DNA of 64,000 nucleotides from assembly GCA_019636475.1 (NCBI GenBank), contig JAHBXN010000003.1, positions 310,001 through 374,000 of the forward strand, given 5' to 3'. Under the pieces are notes generated by a model that did no database searches, was not told where the DNA came from, and worked only from the letters and a program-made list of their open reading frames with translations. Origin of the DNA: Phycisphaerae bacterium. Lineage in GTDB: Bacteria > Planctomycetota > Phycisphaerae > UBA1845 > UTPLA1. The translations under genes were made by a program, and so were the position numbers. Below, piece after piece: positions 9,980 through 19,993 of the stretch; position 1 is the first letter of the stretch; each line of letters opens with the position of its first letter.

Positions 9980-11440
9980 TCACGCGCCGCGCGTGCCGGA
10001 GTTTGAATGCTTGAGCCACAGATATGTCATCAATCCCGTACCGATCAGGCCGAATGGCAGCATTGACGCAAACCAGATGGTCACATCTATCTTCGATGCG
10101 CCGCCCGTCGCAGCCGATGCGGCGTGGGCCCCGTATTTGTCAAAGATGATGCCGAGCAAGCCACCGGAAAGAATTGCACCGTAGTATTGGAACGAGTCGA
10201 TGATTCCCGCCGCGCAGCCTGCCATCTTCCGCCCACCGAGGTCCATCGCAGCGGCCGTGCCGAGAATCGAGTGCGTGGAATTGCACATCATGCTGATCAA
10301 GATGATCATGCTGACTGTCAGCCATGCAAAGAAATGTGACTGCGAACCGCTGGGCAGTAACATGACTATGACCGTGCACGCCGTTTGCGTGGCGTAGAGA
10401 ATCGCTGCGACCGGCGCCCGCCTCCCCTTGAAGAGCAAATCCGAAATAAATCCAGACGACAGTGATCCGATGAACGCGGTGACCGGCAGCCCGACAAAAA
10501 AGGCCGTGTAGTACCAGGACGTACGATCCGCGTTCAACACGTCGGACATGTAAACGGACCACCAGGATTCAATACCGCGCCGCACAAAACCGGTGCAGAA
10601 ATATGCGGCCGCAACGATCCAGACGACCGGATTTGATGCGATGATTCGAAATACATCGCGAAGCCGAACTTTTTCATCAGCCTGGCCATGCATCGTGTCC
10701 TCGTCACCATGATCGATCTGAAACCCCGCGTCTTCCGGGTTATTCTTAACCGCGAGGTTCATGAAAAAAACAATCACAAGCACCGCGATCGGCGGCAGGA
10801 AGAACATATAACGCCAATCCAGAGCGGGGATCGTGAGCGTAAAGAACAGCAACGGTACGGCCATCCCCTTAACCAGCGCGCCGCCCAGGGCGCCGGCTCC
10901 AATCGCACCAAGATTGATCATGGCTCCGAAGACACCGGCAAATGCGCCACGCTCCGCACGCTTGAACCAGGCCGTATTGATCTTGATGAAACCCGGCGCA
11001 CCGAACGCCTGCATATAACCATCGGCGGATCGAATGAGAACAAGCACCGGCAGGAGCAAAGAGAAATTCCACCAAGTGGTCCAGCCGAACAGCAAGTTCA
11101 GGACAACCGTGCCGATCGCGCCCACGGTCATCGCCATCTTTCCGCCGATGCGATCGGTGAATAGCCCGTTAACCATCTGCCCGACCGCATAGGCCCCATC
11201 CCGACCGGAGTTAATCATGCCGTACTGGGCATTATTGAAGCCAAGCTCGGATTTCAACTCCGGGGCCACCGGACTCAGGTTGTATCGACACAGATAGTAG
11301 GAGGCGTAGGTCAGTCCCAGGAAGAACCAGTTCTGTCCGCGCCGTTTCCGATAGCCCGGCGGATGGCCCGATGATGAACGATCGGCCGCCGCGTTTTCGA
11401 TCACTCCGGCGGATTCGCTTGGATTGTGATGAGCGCTCAT
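9980..11440 (-). CDS. MFS transporter, organophosphate:phosphate antiporter (GlpT/UhpC-like) family
   Basis: 486 residues with twelve predicted membrane helices. The N-terminal helix region YASYYLCRYNLSPVAPEL and the loop SGRDGAYAVGQMVNGLFTDR resemble the organophosphate:phosphate antiporter family (GlpT, UhpT, UhpC), which exchange phosphorylated C3 or C6 compounds for inorganic phosphate across the inner membrane. The substrate cannot be read from sequence. The ATG at 11440 (MSAHHNPSES) was chosen because the upstream extension is low in coding character. It is divergent from sucD across a 319-base gap and convergent with comEC. Confidence 0.85.
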   Translation of the reverse strand: MSAHHNPSESAGVIENAAADRSSSGHPPGYRKRRGQNWFFLGLTYASYYLCRYNLSPVAPELKSELGFNNAQYGMINSGRDGAYAVGQMVNGLFTDRIGGKMAMTVGAIGTVVLNLLFGWTTWWNFSLLLPVLVLIRSADGYMQAFGAPGFIKINTAWFKRAERGAFAGVFGAMINLGAIGAGALGGALVKGMAVPLLFFTLTIPALDWRYMFFLPPIAVLVIVFFMNLAVKNNPEDAGFQIDHGDEDTMHGQADEKVRLRDVFRIIASNPVVWIVAAAYFCTGFVRRGIESWWSVYMSDVLNADRTSWYYTAFFVGLPVTAFIGSLSSGFISDLLFKGRRAPVAAILYATQTACTVIVMLLPSGSQSHFFAWLTVSMIILISMMCNSTHSILGTAAAMDLGGRKMAGCAAGIIDSFQYYGAILSGGLLGIIFDKYGAHAASAATGGASKIDVTIWFASMLPFGLIGTGLMTYLWLKHSNSGTRGA

Positions 11441-11759
11441 GTACCGGCGGCTCCGAGTGGCGAAGACTTCAGCACGATTGGTGCAGCTCGCGGTGTGCGA
11501 ACTCCACACTTCGATCGAAAGCGAGATGGTATAACGCCGACCGTGGGTCGCAGCAAATGTCGCTCTGCACGCCTACAGCCGTTGCAGGGCTTAACATTCG
11601 CCACAGGTCCAGATCCGGCCGACCACGGCGTTTACCACCGAACCGGCTTGGGTTAATATTCAAATCCACGGCAGGCAGCCCGCAAAGGCCGTCGGGAATT
11701 CGAGCGACGCCGAAGCGATGCCTTACGCAAATAAAACGATAATTTCACAGGAACCGCGC
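11441..11759. other. Intergenic region between divergent MFS and sucD genes
   Basis: 319 bases without a convincing gene. It must carry promoters for both divergent genes. On the plus strand I see one candidate promoter (given separately) and, just before sucD, the AGGAA ribosome-binding site seven bases from the start. No clear minus-strand promoter was found. Confidence 0.5.
11631..11659 (+). promoter_or_regulatory. Candidate sigma70-type promoter for sucD
   Basis: TTTACC, a 17-base spacer and TAATAT, each four of six to consensus. The predicted start of transcription is about 90 bases before the sucD ATG. Placement between divergent genes supports it; no experimental signal. Confidence 0.35.
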
Positions 11760-12653
11760 ATGAGCATCCTTGTCGATAAGAACACCCGAGTCATCACGCA
11801 CGGCCTCACCGGAAAAGCAGGCGCCTTTCACAGCAGGCAGTGCCTTGAATACGGCACCAAGGTTGTCGGCGGCGTGGTTCCCGGCAAGGGTGGAACGCGC
11901 AGCGAGCACGATCTGCCCGTATTTGATACGGTCGAGGCCGCCATCAAGGAGACGGGGGCAAACTGTTCTTTGATATTCGTCCCGGCGGCTTACGCGGCCG
12001 ACAGTGCGATGGAAGCCGCGGCAGCGGGCATCAAGCTTCTTGTACTGATCACCGAAGGCGTCCCCACGCTCGACATGGTCAGGGCGAAGAAGTTCATCGA
12101 AGATTGCGGCAGCAAGCTTGTCGGGCCGAACTGTCCGGGTGTTATTACGCCGGGGCAGGCCAAGATCGGCATCATGCCCGGTTATATCCACCTGCCTGCC
12201 TCGCCCGGCTCCAAGAATGTCGGCATCATTTCACGCAGCGGAACGCTGACATACGAAGCCGTCTGGCAGTGCACGTCTCGAAAGATCGCTCAAACGACCT
12301 GCGTCGGCATCGGCGGTGATCCGGTCAAAGGTCTGAATTACATCGAACTGCTGACGATGTTCAACAACGATCCTGAGACACACGCCATCATTCTGATTGG
12401 GGAAATCGGCGGCAACGACGAGGAAAAAGCCGCTGAGTTCATCAAGGTGAATGTGAAGAAACCGGTCGTCGCATTTATCGCCGGCCGCACCGCCCCACCC
12501 GGGAAGCGAATGGGGCACGCCGGCGCAATTATCTCCGGCGGCGAGGGGACGGCGGAAAGCAAGATCGCCGCGCTCAAGGCGGCGAACATCCGCGTCGCCG
12601 AGTCTCCTGCGGAGATCGGTGCAAAGGCCGCTGAAGCACTCGGATTGTCTTAG
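11760..12653 (+). CDS. sucD: Succinyl-CoA ligase (ADP-forming) alpha subunit
   Basis: 297 residues, normal length. The N-terminal CoA-binding domain has [12 protein letters not shown] and the VPGKGG turn; the C-terminal ligase domain carries the active-site histidine in [17 protein letters not shown], which becomes phosphorylated while succinyl-CoA is converted to succinate with ATP or GTP formation in the citric acid cycle. The start at 11760 ([11 protein letters not shown]) has an AGGAA site at good spacing; the longer frame is discarded. The beta subunit gene sucC, normally just upstream, is missing here: the upstream neighbour is a divergent transporter and the downstream one a copper ATPase. 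Confidence 0.95.
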   Translation: MSILVDKNTRVITHGLTGKAGAFHSRQCLEYGTKVVGGVVPGKGGTRSEHDLPVFDTVEAAIKETGANCSLIFVPAAYAADSAMEAAAAGIKLLVLITEGVPTLDMVRAKKFIEDCGSKLVGPNCPGVITPGQAKIGIMPGYIHLPASPGSKNVGIISRSGTLTYEAVWQCTSRKIAQTTCVGIGGDPVKGLNYIELLTMFNNDPETHAIILIGEIGGNDEEKAAEFIKVNVKKPVVAFIAGRTAPPGKRMGHAGAIISGGEGTAESKIAALKAANIRVAESPAEIGAKAAEALGLS

Positions 12654-12779
12654 GCCGCCATCCGTCCCGATCAATAAGCGCCATCGCGAACATTTCCACT
12701 GGCCCACCCGGCGGGTGAGCCGTGTCCGCGCTTCCAATGCACTTGGTCGACAAATCGCCTCGCCGATATATTGCCGTGA

Positions 12780-14930
12780 ATGGAACCTTCGTCGCCGCAC
12801 GGCGCCCAGTGCGACTACTGCCATCTGCCGATACGCTCCCCGGCGACTGCCGCCACCCAGCCGCTCTATTGCTGTTTTGGTTGCAGCTTTGCTGCGCGTA
12901 TCACTCGTCAGCGCGGCGACCGTGGCGAGGCCGTCTGGATGCTGACCCGGCTCGGTTTCGCCGGCTTTCTATCGATGGCTGTCATGATGTTCAGTATTTT
13001 TCTTTACGGTCGCGAGATCTACGAGAAAGATGCCACGTCACCGCCGCTGTCGGCGCATCTGGCCGAGTTTTTTCGCTACTCCTCGCTGCTTTGCGCTACG
13101 CCCGTGCTGTTTCTCCTCGGAATCCCGATTCTGCAGAATGCCGCCGCACAATGGCGACGCCGGATTATTTCCACTGATGCACTCGTCGTGCTCGGCGTAG
13201 CATCCGCCTTTGCCTACTCATACGTGACCACGCTTCGAGACAATGGAAATACCTATTTCGAAACCGCCTGCATGATCCTCATGCTGGTCACGCTTGGTCG
13301 GTGGTTCGAGGCGGTTGGCAAGCTCCACGCCACCGAGCGCGTAAAATCACTGGAATCGCTTCTGCCGGACGATGTCCGCGTGCAAAGAGCAGATGGCGAG
13401 GCAATCATCCGCCGTGAACAACTCGTCGTGAACGATCTTGTGCTACTTCGCGCTGGTGAGCGAATTCCGGTCGACGGCACCATTGAGACCGGCCGTGCGA
13501 ATGTGGACGAGCAGCTCGTCACCGGCGAATCCATGCCCGTGGTGCGACGAAAAGGCGACACGGTTCAAGCCGGCACCATGAACCTCGACGGCGACCTTGC
13601 GGTTCGCGCGCGAGCGGTGGGCGGCGAGACCACGCTCGCTCGGCTGACCGCCCTGCTCGAAGCATCCCGCGCTTCCAAGGGTCGCTACGAACGTATGGCG
13701 GACCGCGTCGCCACGATCTTCCTACCCGTCACAATCGTCCTCGCCACAATCGCGGCGGTTCTGGGATTTAACAGAGCGGGAGTCGATGAAGCGATCATGT
13801 CCGCGCTCTCGGTACTGTTGATCGCCTGCCCCTGCGGACTGGGCATCGCGACACCGATGGCCGTGTGGGTCGCCCTGGGGCGAGGCGCATCCTTCGGTGT
13901 GCTGTTTCGTTCCGGCGAATCGATTGAACAGCTTGCTCGCGTTCAGGCCCTATTCTTCGACAAAACTGGGACGCTCACGACGGGCCGTCCGCGTGTCGCC
14001 TCATTCACACCGATCTCAGACTCTGCGAACGCCGACGCGCTGGCAGGTGCCGCCGCGCTTGCGGCCTCTTCGACTCACGCGGCATCGCGCGGCATCCTTG
14101 AGTATGTCGGCAGCCATCGAGTGAATTCGCCTGCACCGACCGACACACGAACAATCCCTGGACGCGGCATCACGGGAATGAGATTTGACAGTCGCATCCT
14201 GCTCGGCAACGTCGCCATGATGCAGGAAACCGGCCTGGATTTCACCGACACGTTGCGCCATGCAGTCGATGCGGCGATGGATGCGGGACGCGGAGTGGTG
14301 TGCATCGGTTGGGAAGGCATGGTTCGCGGAGTCTTCTCGCTCGATGAAGATCTGCGGCCCGCCGCGAAAGTGGCGATTCAATCGCTACGAGAGATGGGCT
14401 GCCGCATTTCCGTATTGACCGGTGATCACGCTCGTCGCGGCGAAATGATCGCAAGGCGTCTCGACGTGGAAACCCACGCGGAACTTCGGCCGGAGGACAA
14501 GGTACATTGCATCCAGGCGGAACGAGCCAAAGGCCGATACACAGCCTTCGTCGGCGACGGGCTTAACGATGCCCCGGCGATGGCTGCCGCAGACGTCGGC
14601 ATTGCGATGGGATGCGGCGCCGACGTCACACGTGAAGCCGCCTCCATTTGCCTGCTCGGCGATGATCATGCGACGCTCGCGCCGGTGCTGGCGCTCGCTC
14701 GGAAGACCGTCCGAACGATTCGCGTCAACCTCTTCTGGGCGTTTTTCTACAATGCATTCGGGTTGGCACTCGCCGTCTCCGGCCGGCTCAGTCCGGTCGT
14801 CGCCGCGGTCGCGATGGTCGCCAGCAGCCTCTTCGTCGTCGGTAATTCACTGCGATTAAACCAGGGGGACTCTTCCGCACCATCGGGTAAGCTCGCGCCG
14901 CTGGCCGCTACCGGAGGGACTCCGGCATGA
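12780..14930 (+). CDS. Copper-type P1B ATPase of the FixI/CcoI group
   Basis: 716 residues. The N-terminus has the cysteine-rich metal-binding domain of the FixI/CcoI group (C11-x2-C14, then C31-C32-x2-C35) but no GMxCxxC heavy-metal-associated domain. The ATPase core has LVTGES (phosphatase loop), the intramembrane metal site CPC at 350-352, the phosphorylated aspartate of DKTGT (about 394) and GDGLNDAPA. CPC predicts Cu(I) export; CcoI proteins supply copper to cbb3-type cytochrome oxidase. The coupled downstream SafE-like gene, as in ccoGHIS clusters, supports this, although no oxidase subunit genes are in the window. I see no clear ribosome-binding site at the ATG. Confidence 0.88.
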   Translation: MEPSSPHGAQCDYCHLPIRSPATAATQPLYCCFGCSFAARITRQRGDRGEAVWMLTRLGFAGFLSMAVMMFSIFLYGREIYEKDATSPPLSAHLAEFFRYSSLLCATPVLFLLGIPILQNAAAQWRRRIISTDALVVLGVASAFAYSYVTTLRDNGNTYFETACMILMLVTLGRWFEAVGKLHATERVKSLESLLPDDVRVQRADGEAIIRREQLVVNDLVLLRAGERIPVDGTIETGRANVDEQLVTGESMPVVRRKGDTVQAGTMNLDGDLAVRARAVGGETTLARLTALLEASRASKGRYERMADRVATIFLPVTIVLATIAAVLGFNRAGVDEAIMSALSVLLIACPCGLGIATPMAVWVALGRGASFGVLFRSGESIEQLARVQALFFDKTGTLTTGRPRVASFTPISDSANADALAGAAALAASSTHAASRGILEYVGSHRVNSPAPTDTRTIPGRGITGMRFDSRILLGNVAMMQETGLDFTDTLRHAVDAAMDAGRGVVCIGWEGMVRGVFSLDEDLRPAAKVAIQSLREMGCRISVLTGDHARRGEMIARRLDVETHAELRPEDKVHCIQAERAKGRYTAFVGDGLNDAPAMAAADVGIAMGCGADVTREAASICLLGDDHATLAPVLALARKTVRTIRVNLFWAFFYNAFGLALAVSGRLSPVVAAVAMVASSLFVVGNSLRLNQGDSSAPSGKLAPLAATGGTPA

Positions 14931-15649
14931 TCGAGTATGGCGCCGTCGTCGCGGGATCTTTCCTGGCATCCGCGCACTGTATCGGAATGTGCGGCGGGTT
15001 GGCCGTCGCGGTCGGCGCAACGCAGCGGAGCACATGGCCGCTCATTGAGCGACAGTTGATCTATACGGCGGGCCGCGTGTTCACCTACTCGTTTCTTGGC
15101 GCCGTCGGCGGTTTGGCCGGCCGGTCGCTTGCCCGCCTCGACACTACTTTCGTCTCAGTCCAGCAGGCGTTTTCGTTCATCGCCGGCGTCGCGATGGTAT
15201 TCGTCGGGCTTTCGTCGCTCGGCTGGCTACCGACTCGGCGAATTGGCGGACTGAGCGTTCTTTCCAGTGCGTGGTCGAGCCTCTTTCAGCAATTTCTGAA
15301 CGCACGAGGGCGCTTTGGCCACTTCATCGCGGGAATCGCCACGGGGTTTCTGCCGTGTGGCCTGGTTTATGCGTTTCTGGCGATGGCTGTCGCACGAGCT
15401 GATGCGATCAACGGTATGTTGTGGATGGCCGCGTTCGGAATCGGAACAGCGCCGGCCATGGTGACGATCGGCTGCGGTGGATCACTCCTCAGCCGCACCG
15501 CGCGCATCGGGATGCTTCGAACGGCGGGCTGCGCAATGATTCTCATGGGTGGCGTTTCGATCTATCGCGCGGTTCCCAAGGAGGCCCCGTGTTGCGAACC
15601 GAATCACTTTGACGCAGCGTCGCTCTCGGGTTCCACCGGCGGGAAATGA
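14927..15649 (+). CDS. SafE/UreH-type membrane protein beside the copper ATPase
   Basis: 240 residues with about six membrane helices. The N-terminal SAHCIGMCGGLAVAVG motif, with paired cysteines flanking a membrane segment, is diagnostic of the cytochrome-biogenesis/urease-accessory UreH-like domain (TauE/SafE superfamily). These proteins are regularly found next to FixI/CcoI ATPases and are thought to help move copper or support oxidase maturation. GFLPCGLVYAFL recurs as the second half of the domain's internal repeat. ATGA overlap with the ATPase gene indicates one operon. Its exact transport substrate is unknown. Confidence 0.85.
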   Translation: MIEYGAVVAGSFLASAHCIGMCGGLAVAVGATQRSTWPLIERQLIYTAGRVFTYSFLGAVGGLAGRSLARLDTTFVSVQQAFSFIAGVAMVFVGLSSLGWLPTRRIGGLSVLSSAWSSLFQQFLNARGRFGHFIAGIATGFLPCGLVYAFLAMAVARADAINGMLWMAAFGIGTAPAMVTIGCGGSLLSRTARIGMLRTAGCAMILMGGVSIYRAVPKEAPCCEPNHFDAASLSGSTGGK

Positions 15650-15739
15650 TCCGAGCACTCTTCGTGAACGGCAGGAAGACGCGCGCGAAGTCGCAATTGC
15701 CGGGGGCGCTTCGTTACCAGCCGGCGGCGCCGCGCTGCA

Positions 15740-16825
15740 TCAGTGGGCCGCGGACGCCGACTTGTGCGTGCCGCCTGCATCGGCTGCCGCTGACTTGAGC
15801 GCTCCGTCAATCATTGGCTTGAGAAACTCTCCGAGGTTTTGCCGATAGCCTTTTTGCTTGTGGATAATTTTCCCGTCCGGGCCGAGGACAAAGAGCGTCG
15901 GAAAGCTCGTGACACCGAACAGCCGCGCCGCATCGTCCTGTCCGAAATAAACGGGAAATGTGAATTTCCCCTGATCGATCACATTCTTCGCCTGGGCCAT
16001 CGACTTGTCGCGCTCGCTGCAGTTTACGCCGATCACGTCCACAGCCTGGCCCTTGAACTCCTCGTGCAATTTCTGAATCTCCGGCATGGACTTCTTGCAC
16101 CAGCCGCACCAACTCGCCCAGAAGCTCAGGACCACCACGCGGCCCTTCATGTCCGCCAACGAAACAACTTTGCCGTCGCCGGCCGTCAACCGGAATGCGG
16201 GGGCGTCTCCACCGGCGTCCGACACGACTGCCGCAACGCGCTGCCGCGGCGTCACAAACCCGGAATCGGCCGCTCGTTCGATCTGATCGAGCCGGGCGAT
16301 TGAATCGACGCGAAATACAAACTCATCAGTCAATTTACTGATCGCGGAAGTCAGTTCCTTGTCCATTTTCGATTGTGGCGTCGACTTCAACGCCTGCCCA
16401 TCCGTAGCATCTACGGACTTGGAATCAGTCGAATTCGACTTTGTTCCTATTGTCGCCCGGCGCTGCTTCGCACGGGAAACACAACTTTCGAGAATGGACT
16501 CAGCCACTCGCAGCTGGCCTTCATCGAATCCATATGCCGCCTTCGCGGCATCGAGGTATTTCGACCATGACGCTTCCGCCGGGATCGATTCATCCAGTTT
16601 GTACGGTTCCACCGAGCGAGTTTTCGACGCGCCGGACGATGCACTGAGCACCTTCGCGGCAACCGGGGGCCGGCCGGTTGACATCGCAGCGTCTTTCGTG
16701 GCCGCGACCGCATTCTCCTCGTCGGCGGCCATCACGGCCGAGAGCGGGGATGCGACGCCCCAGAGCAGGGCCGCGCCAATGACTGAGATCCTCAACACGC
16801 AATCAGGGAGTTGAATCCGATTCAT
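15740..16825 (-). CDS. Exported TlpA-like thioredoxin-fold protein
   Basis: 361 residues. A signal peptide is followed by a variable, Ser/Lys-rich region (about 30-150), a helical segment (about 150-210) and a C-terminal TlpA/redoxin domain with the active site SWCGWCKKS and the cis-proline segment TSFPTLFVL. This is a periplasmic or membrane-surface disulfide reductase; relatives reduce apocytochrome c, thiol-containing copper sites or scavenge peroxides. It ends convergently with the CcoI/SafE pair, only 90 bases away, which fits a role in metal-enzyme maturation. An AGGACC site precedes the ATG. The long N-terminal extension is not typical of simple TlpA and has no recognised domain. Confidence 0.85.
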   Translation of the reverse strand: MNRIQLPDCVLRISVIGAALLWGVASPLSAVMAADEENAVAATKDAAMSTGRPPVAAKVLSASSGASKTRSVEPYKLDESIPAEASWSKYLDAAKAAYGFDEGQLRVAESILESCVSRAKQRRATIGTKSNSTDSKSVDATDGQALKSTPQSKMDKELTSAISKLTDEFVFRVDSIARLDQIERAADSGFVTPRQRVAAVVSDAGGDAPAFRLTAGDGKVVSLADMKGRVVVLSFWASWCGWCKKSMPEIQKLHEEFKGQAVDVIGVNCSERDKSMAQAKNVIDQGKFTFPVYFGQDDAARLFGVTSFPTLFVLGPDGKIIHKQKGYRQNLGEFLKPMIDGALKSAAADAGGTHKSASAAH

Positions 16826-16948
16826 TCGTCGGTCCTATCTGAAATCCGCCGCTGCCGGCCGCGCGGGCGATCTTGCGAATGTCCATGAGCCGCAAGCCGA
16901 TGCGCAACACCCAATTCCGGCAACTGACAACGCCACTCTACCGCAATT

Positions 16949-19900
16949 CTATCGTCTGTCGCCCAATCCGGCTGCATGATGGCGTCTCGAATAGCAACCG
17001 AGCGCGCCCGGGCGAACACCCATCGCCATTCTAACGCTGATTCCACCATTCTCGGACTCGGGCAGCCGTCGCCGCCTGCTCCCACAAGCCCCAGGGGCTG
17101 ATTTCTCCAACGCCTCGATCGCTGTCATTACATTGTCACATTCGGCCAGATCCGATCGACACTCATCGAAGACGTATAGTTCCTCGTCATCGAGGCTGCC
17201 CGATTTCCGGCAGGTTTCATACGCGTCGACCGCCAATTCCAGGAATTGTCGAGCCCGCTCCGCATGGTTGTGTCGATCCGCGACGAGAAGTTCCTGAAGG
17301 CCGGCCATCGCGAGATGTGCACGACCCAGCGACTGGTAGTTAATCGCACGATTTCTGAGGACCTTTGGATCATGCGGCGTCCGCTCGAGAAGCATGCCGG
17401 CCAACTCGTCCGCCCGATTAAGAGCCGCCAGGCATTCGTCAAACCGCCCAGCCACGCGAAGCGCTTCGCCGAAGTTTCCCAGCACCGAGGCAAGATCCAG
17501 CCAGGTCATCGCGCTGGCGGGATCCGCTTCATAGAGCGATTCTGCGATTGCAACGGCCTGCCCGAACAGTTCGAGCGATTTATCAAGCCGCTTGGACTCC
17601 TGATGAAAGATGGCCAGGCTCGCCAGCGAGACATACAGGTCACGCTGCGCTTGAGCATCACCGGGATCGGCCTCCGCGAATTCCACCGTGATCCGATGTG
17701 AGGCCTCAAAATGGCGCAGTGCCTCATCGGAATCACCCAGCACGAAAGTAATCTTGGCGAGGCCGTCATGCGCGATGCTGCAACCACGCTTGGCGCGGGC
17801 ATTGTCGGGTTCGATTTCAAGAATCTCCTGATTGATATCCAGCACCTGTCGATATGCGGCCAGAGCCTCCTCCAGTTTTCCGGCTGCAATCTGTACGTCA
17901 GCGATTTTTTGAACAGCAACTGAGAAACTGTACTTGTGCGACAGGCGTGACGGCTCGGCCTTGCAAGCGCGCGAACACAAGTCCCGCGCTCGTTCAAGGG
18001 CTGACAGCGCCTCGGGTAGACGCCGCTGTCGCAGGTGCTGTTCGCCGATTCGGCTGTAGGATGTAGCCAGATCGTGCAAAGCGGTTGCATCGTCCGGGTG
18101 CCGCTCGAGAAGACTCTCGAACTCATCTCGAGACTTCAGATAGTGCGCGAATGCCTGTTCCGGCTCGCCGACCTGGGAATAGACGTCTCCTTCGCAGTTG
18201 ATCAGTACCGCGCGGTTTCGCCGATCTTCGTCTTCGTTGCTCTGGTCATGCTTGAGAAGATCCTCCAGCAATTCGCGCCCGAGCCGGTAACTTTCCATGG
18301 CGCCAACCCGGTCGCCGATGTTCGCATAGCCTGCTCCGCTCTGGACATCGCCGACGCGTTTGTAGGCCACCGAAAGCTCGCGCAGGAGGCCTGCATCCGC
18401 AGATGCAGACTGACGCAGTCCGTCGAGATACTCCAACGCCTTTGTGACGAGTAACTGCCGGGCCGGCAGCGAGCCTGACAAATTCACAATCTTGTCGTGG
18501 AAGTCAAAAATAAATGCGTTGGCGAGGGAGCGAAGATCGTCAAACCGCTGTTTGGCCAGCGCTTCGGCCCGCAATGCCCGGTCGCGTTCCTGGCGGCTCC
18601 GCTCCTCAGCCTCCACTGCACGGTCACGCTGCCGCTGGGCGGCATCTGCTTCACGCTGTGCGTGCTCCCAGAGGTTTCGCACGTTGCCGTACATGAAAGT
18701 GAGCGCGACGACCGAGACCATGACGATCGCCACGATCGTTCCGCCGACTGCAACCGGCACCCTGTGACGGCGCACGGTCTTCTTCAGGACGTACCAGTTG
18801 CTGTCGCGCTTCGCATCGATGGGCTCGCCCGCGAGGTAGTGCCGAATATCCCGTGCCAGCTCACCGGCACTTTGATAACGCCGCTCCCGTTCCTTCGCGA
18901 GCGACTTCAGCAGAATCGTCTCAACCTCGTCGTCAATCGGGCAGATCTTGCTCTGGACCCGACCGACGGATGACATGATTCGCGAGACGCCTGAATGCGG
19001 ATCCCACGCCTTCGTCGGCGACTGCGGCTCCGTGTGGGTGATGTTCCGAAGCACCTCGGCCATTTCCCCCTGCACCGCGTAGGGGTAGCGTCCGGTGAGC
19101 ATCTCATAGATAATGACACCCAGCGCATACACATCCGTTCGGATATCGATCTCCTCGCTCTTGCCTCGGGCCTGCTCCGGCGACATGTACGGCAGCGTGC
19201 CGACCACCTGGCCCGACATCGACAACATCGGATCCACTTTGTCGACAACGGTCTTGGCCAACCCGAAATCCAGTATCTTTGGATTGCCTTCCGAATCCAC
19301 CACGATGTTCCACGGCTTCAGATCGCGATGGATCACTCCGCGCTGGTGAGCGTAGTTCACCGCATCGCAGACGCGAATAAACAACTCCATCGCCTCGCGC
19401 AGTGAGAGCTTTCGATCTCGAACAAATTGTTCCAGACGGACGCCCGGTACGTAGTCCATGACGTAAAACTGTCGCCCGTCGGACGTCACGCCGGAGTCAA
19501 AAATCGCCACGATATTCGGGTGCTTGAGGCCGGCAATCAGGTCGATCTCACGCTCAAACCGCCGCTTCGCATTTCGCGATGCAAACGGTCCTTCAAGTAG
19601 CACCTTGATCGCCACCTTGCGCTTTGTTGACTGTTGAATCGCCTGGTAAACCACGCCCTGGCCACCATGATGAATCTCTCGGACGATCTCATAGCCGGGA
19701 AAAACGCTGCTCGGCGGCAAAGCCGGCTCCCGTCCGGCCGAGCCGCCTGAATCCGACCTGCCTGCAGCAGGCCGTTTCCCGGCGTGCAGGATATCCAGAT
19801 CGGCTCCGGAGAGATTCAGGCCGCGAATATGCTGAATCAAGTCGTCCATGCGGTCGACTGCGCGTGCCGCAAGATCGGCACACTTCTGACACAAGGTGAG

Positions 19901-19987
19901 ATGCGCCCGCATTCGGGATTCATCGTCGGGGCTTGCATCGCCCGCATGAAGCTGATCAAGTTCATCTCGGGTCAGGCAGTCGCTCAT
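16949..19987 (-). CDS. Fusion of anti-sigma zinc finger, Ser/Thr protein kinase, membrane helix and TPR repeats
   Basis: 1012 residues. Residues 1-45 hold a zinc-finger anti-sigma signature (H29 then C33-x2-C36 in HLTLCQKCADLA). The Hanks-type kinase domain spans about 100-380: lysine 128 (AIKVL), HRDLKPWN with catalytic Asp 222, DFG and a PYMSPEQARG activation segment. A membrane helix lies near 420 and is followed by a coiled-coil rich in Arg/Glu and then about ten TPR-like helices to about 940. The kinase faces the cytoplasm. It starts six bases after the ECF sigma factor gene, so the pair is surely cotranscribed. The last 35 residues (Arg-, Ser- and Gly-rich) look unlike the rest. Confidence 0.92.
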   Translation of the reverse strand: MSDCLTRDELDQLHAGDASPDDESRMRAHLTLCQKCADLAARAVDRMDDLIQHIRGLNLSGADLDILHAGKRPAAGRSDSGGSAGREPALPPSSVFPGYEIVREIHHGGQGVVYQAIQQSTKRKVAIKVLLEGPFASRNAKRRFEREIDLIAGLKHPNIVAIFDSGVTSDGRQFYVMDYVPGVRLEQFVRDRKLSLREAMELFIRVCDAVNYAHQRGVIHRDLKPWNIVVDSEGNPKILDFGLAKTVVDKVDPMLSMSGQVVGTLPYMSPEQARGKSEEIDIRTDVYALGVIIYEMLTGRYPYAVQGEMAEVLRNITHTEPQSPTKAWDPHSGVSRIMSSVGRVQSKICPIDDEVETILLKSLAKERERRYQSAGELARDIRHYLAGEPIDAKRDSNWYVLKKTVRRHRVPVAVGGTIVAIVMVSVVALTFMYGNVRNLWEHAQREADAAQRQRDRAVEAEERSRQERDRALRAEALAKQRFDDLRSLANAFIFDFHDKIVNLSGSLPARQLLVTKALEYLDGLRQSASADAGLLRELSVAYKRVGDVQSGAGYANIGDRVGAMESYRLGRELLEDLLKHDQSNEDEDRRNRAVLINCEGDVYSQVGEPEQAFAHYLKSRDEFESLLERHPDDATALHDLATSYSRIGEQHLRQRRLPEALSALERARDLCSRACKAEPSRLSHKYSFSVAVQKIADVQIAAGKLEEALAAYRQVLDINQEILEIEPDNARAKRGCSIAHDGLAKITFVLGDSDEALRHFEASHRITVEFAEADPGDAQAQRDLYVSLASLAIFHQESKRLDKSLELFGQAVAIAESLYEADPASAMTWLDLASVLGNFGEALRVAGRFDECLAALNRADELAGMLLERTPHDPKVLRNRAINYQSLGRAHLAMAGLQELLVADRHNHAERARQFLELAVDAYETCRKSGSLDDEELYVFDECRSDLAECDNVMTAIEALEKSAPGACGSRRRRLPESENGGISVRMAMGVRPGALGCYSRRHHAAGLGDRR

Positions 19988-19993
19988 ATTCGG

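Noticed and set aside
16822-17085. 87-residue minus-strand frame overlapping the TlpA start
   Set aside because: It covers the end of the kinase gene in another frame and has no domain or start signal.
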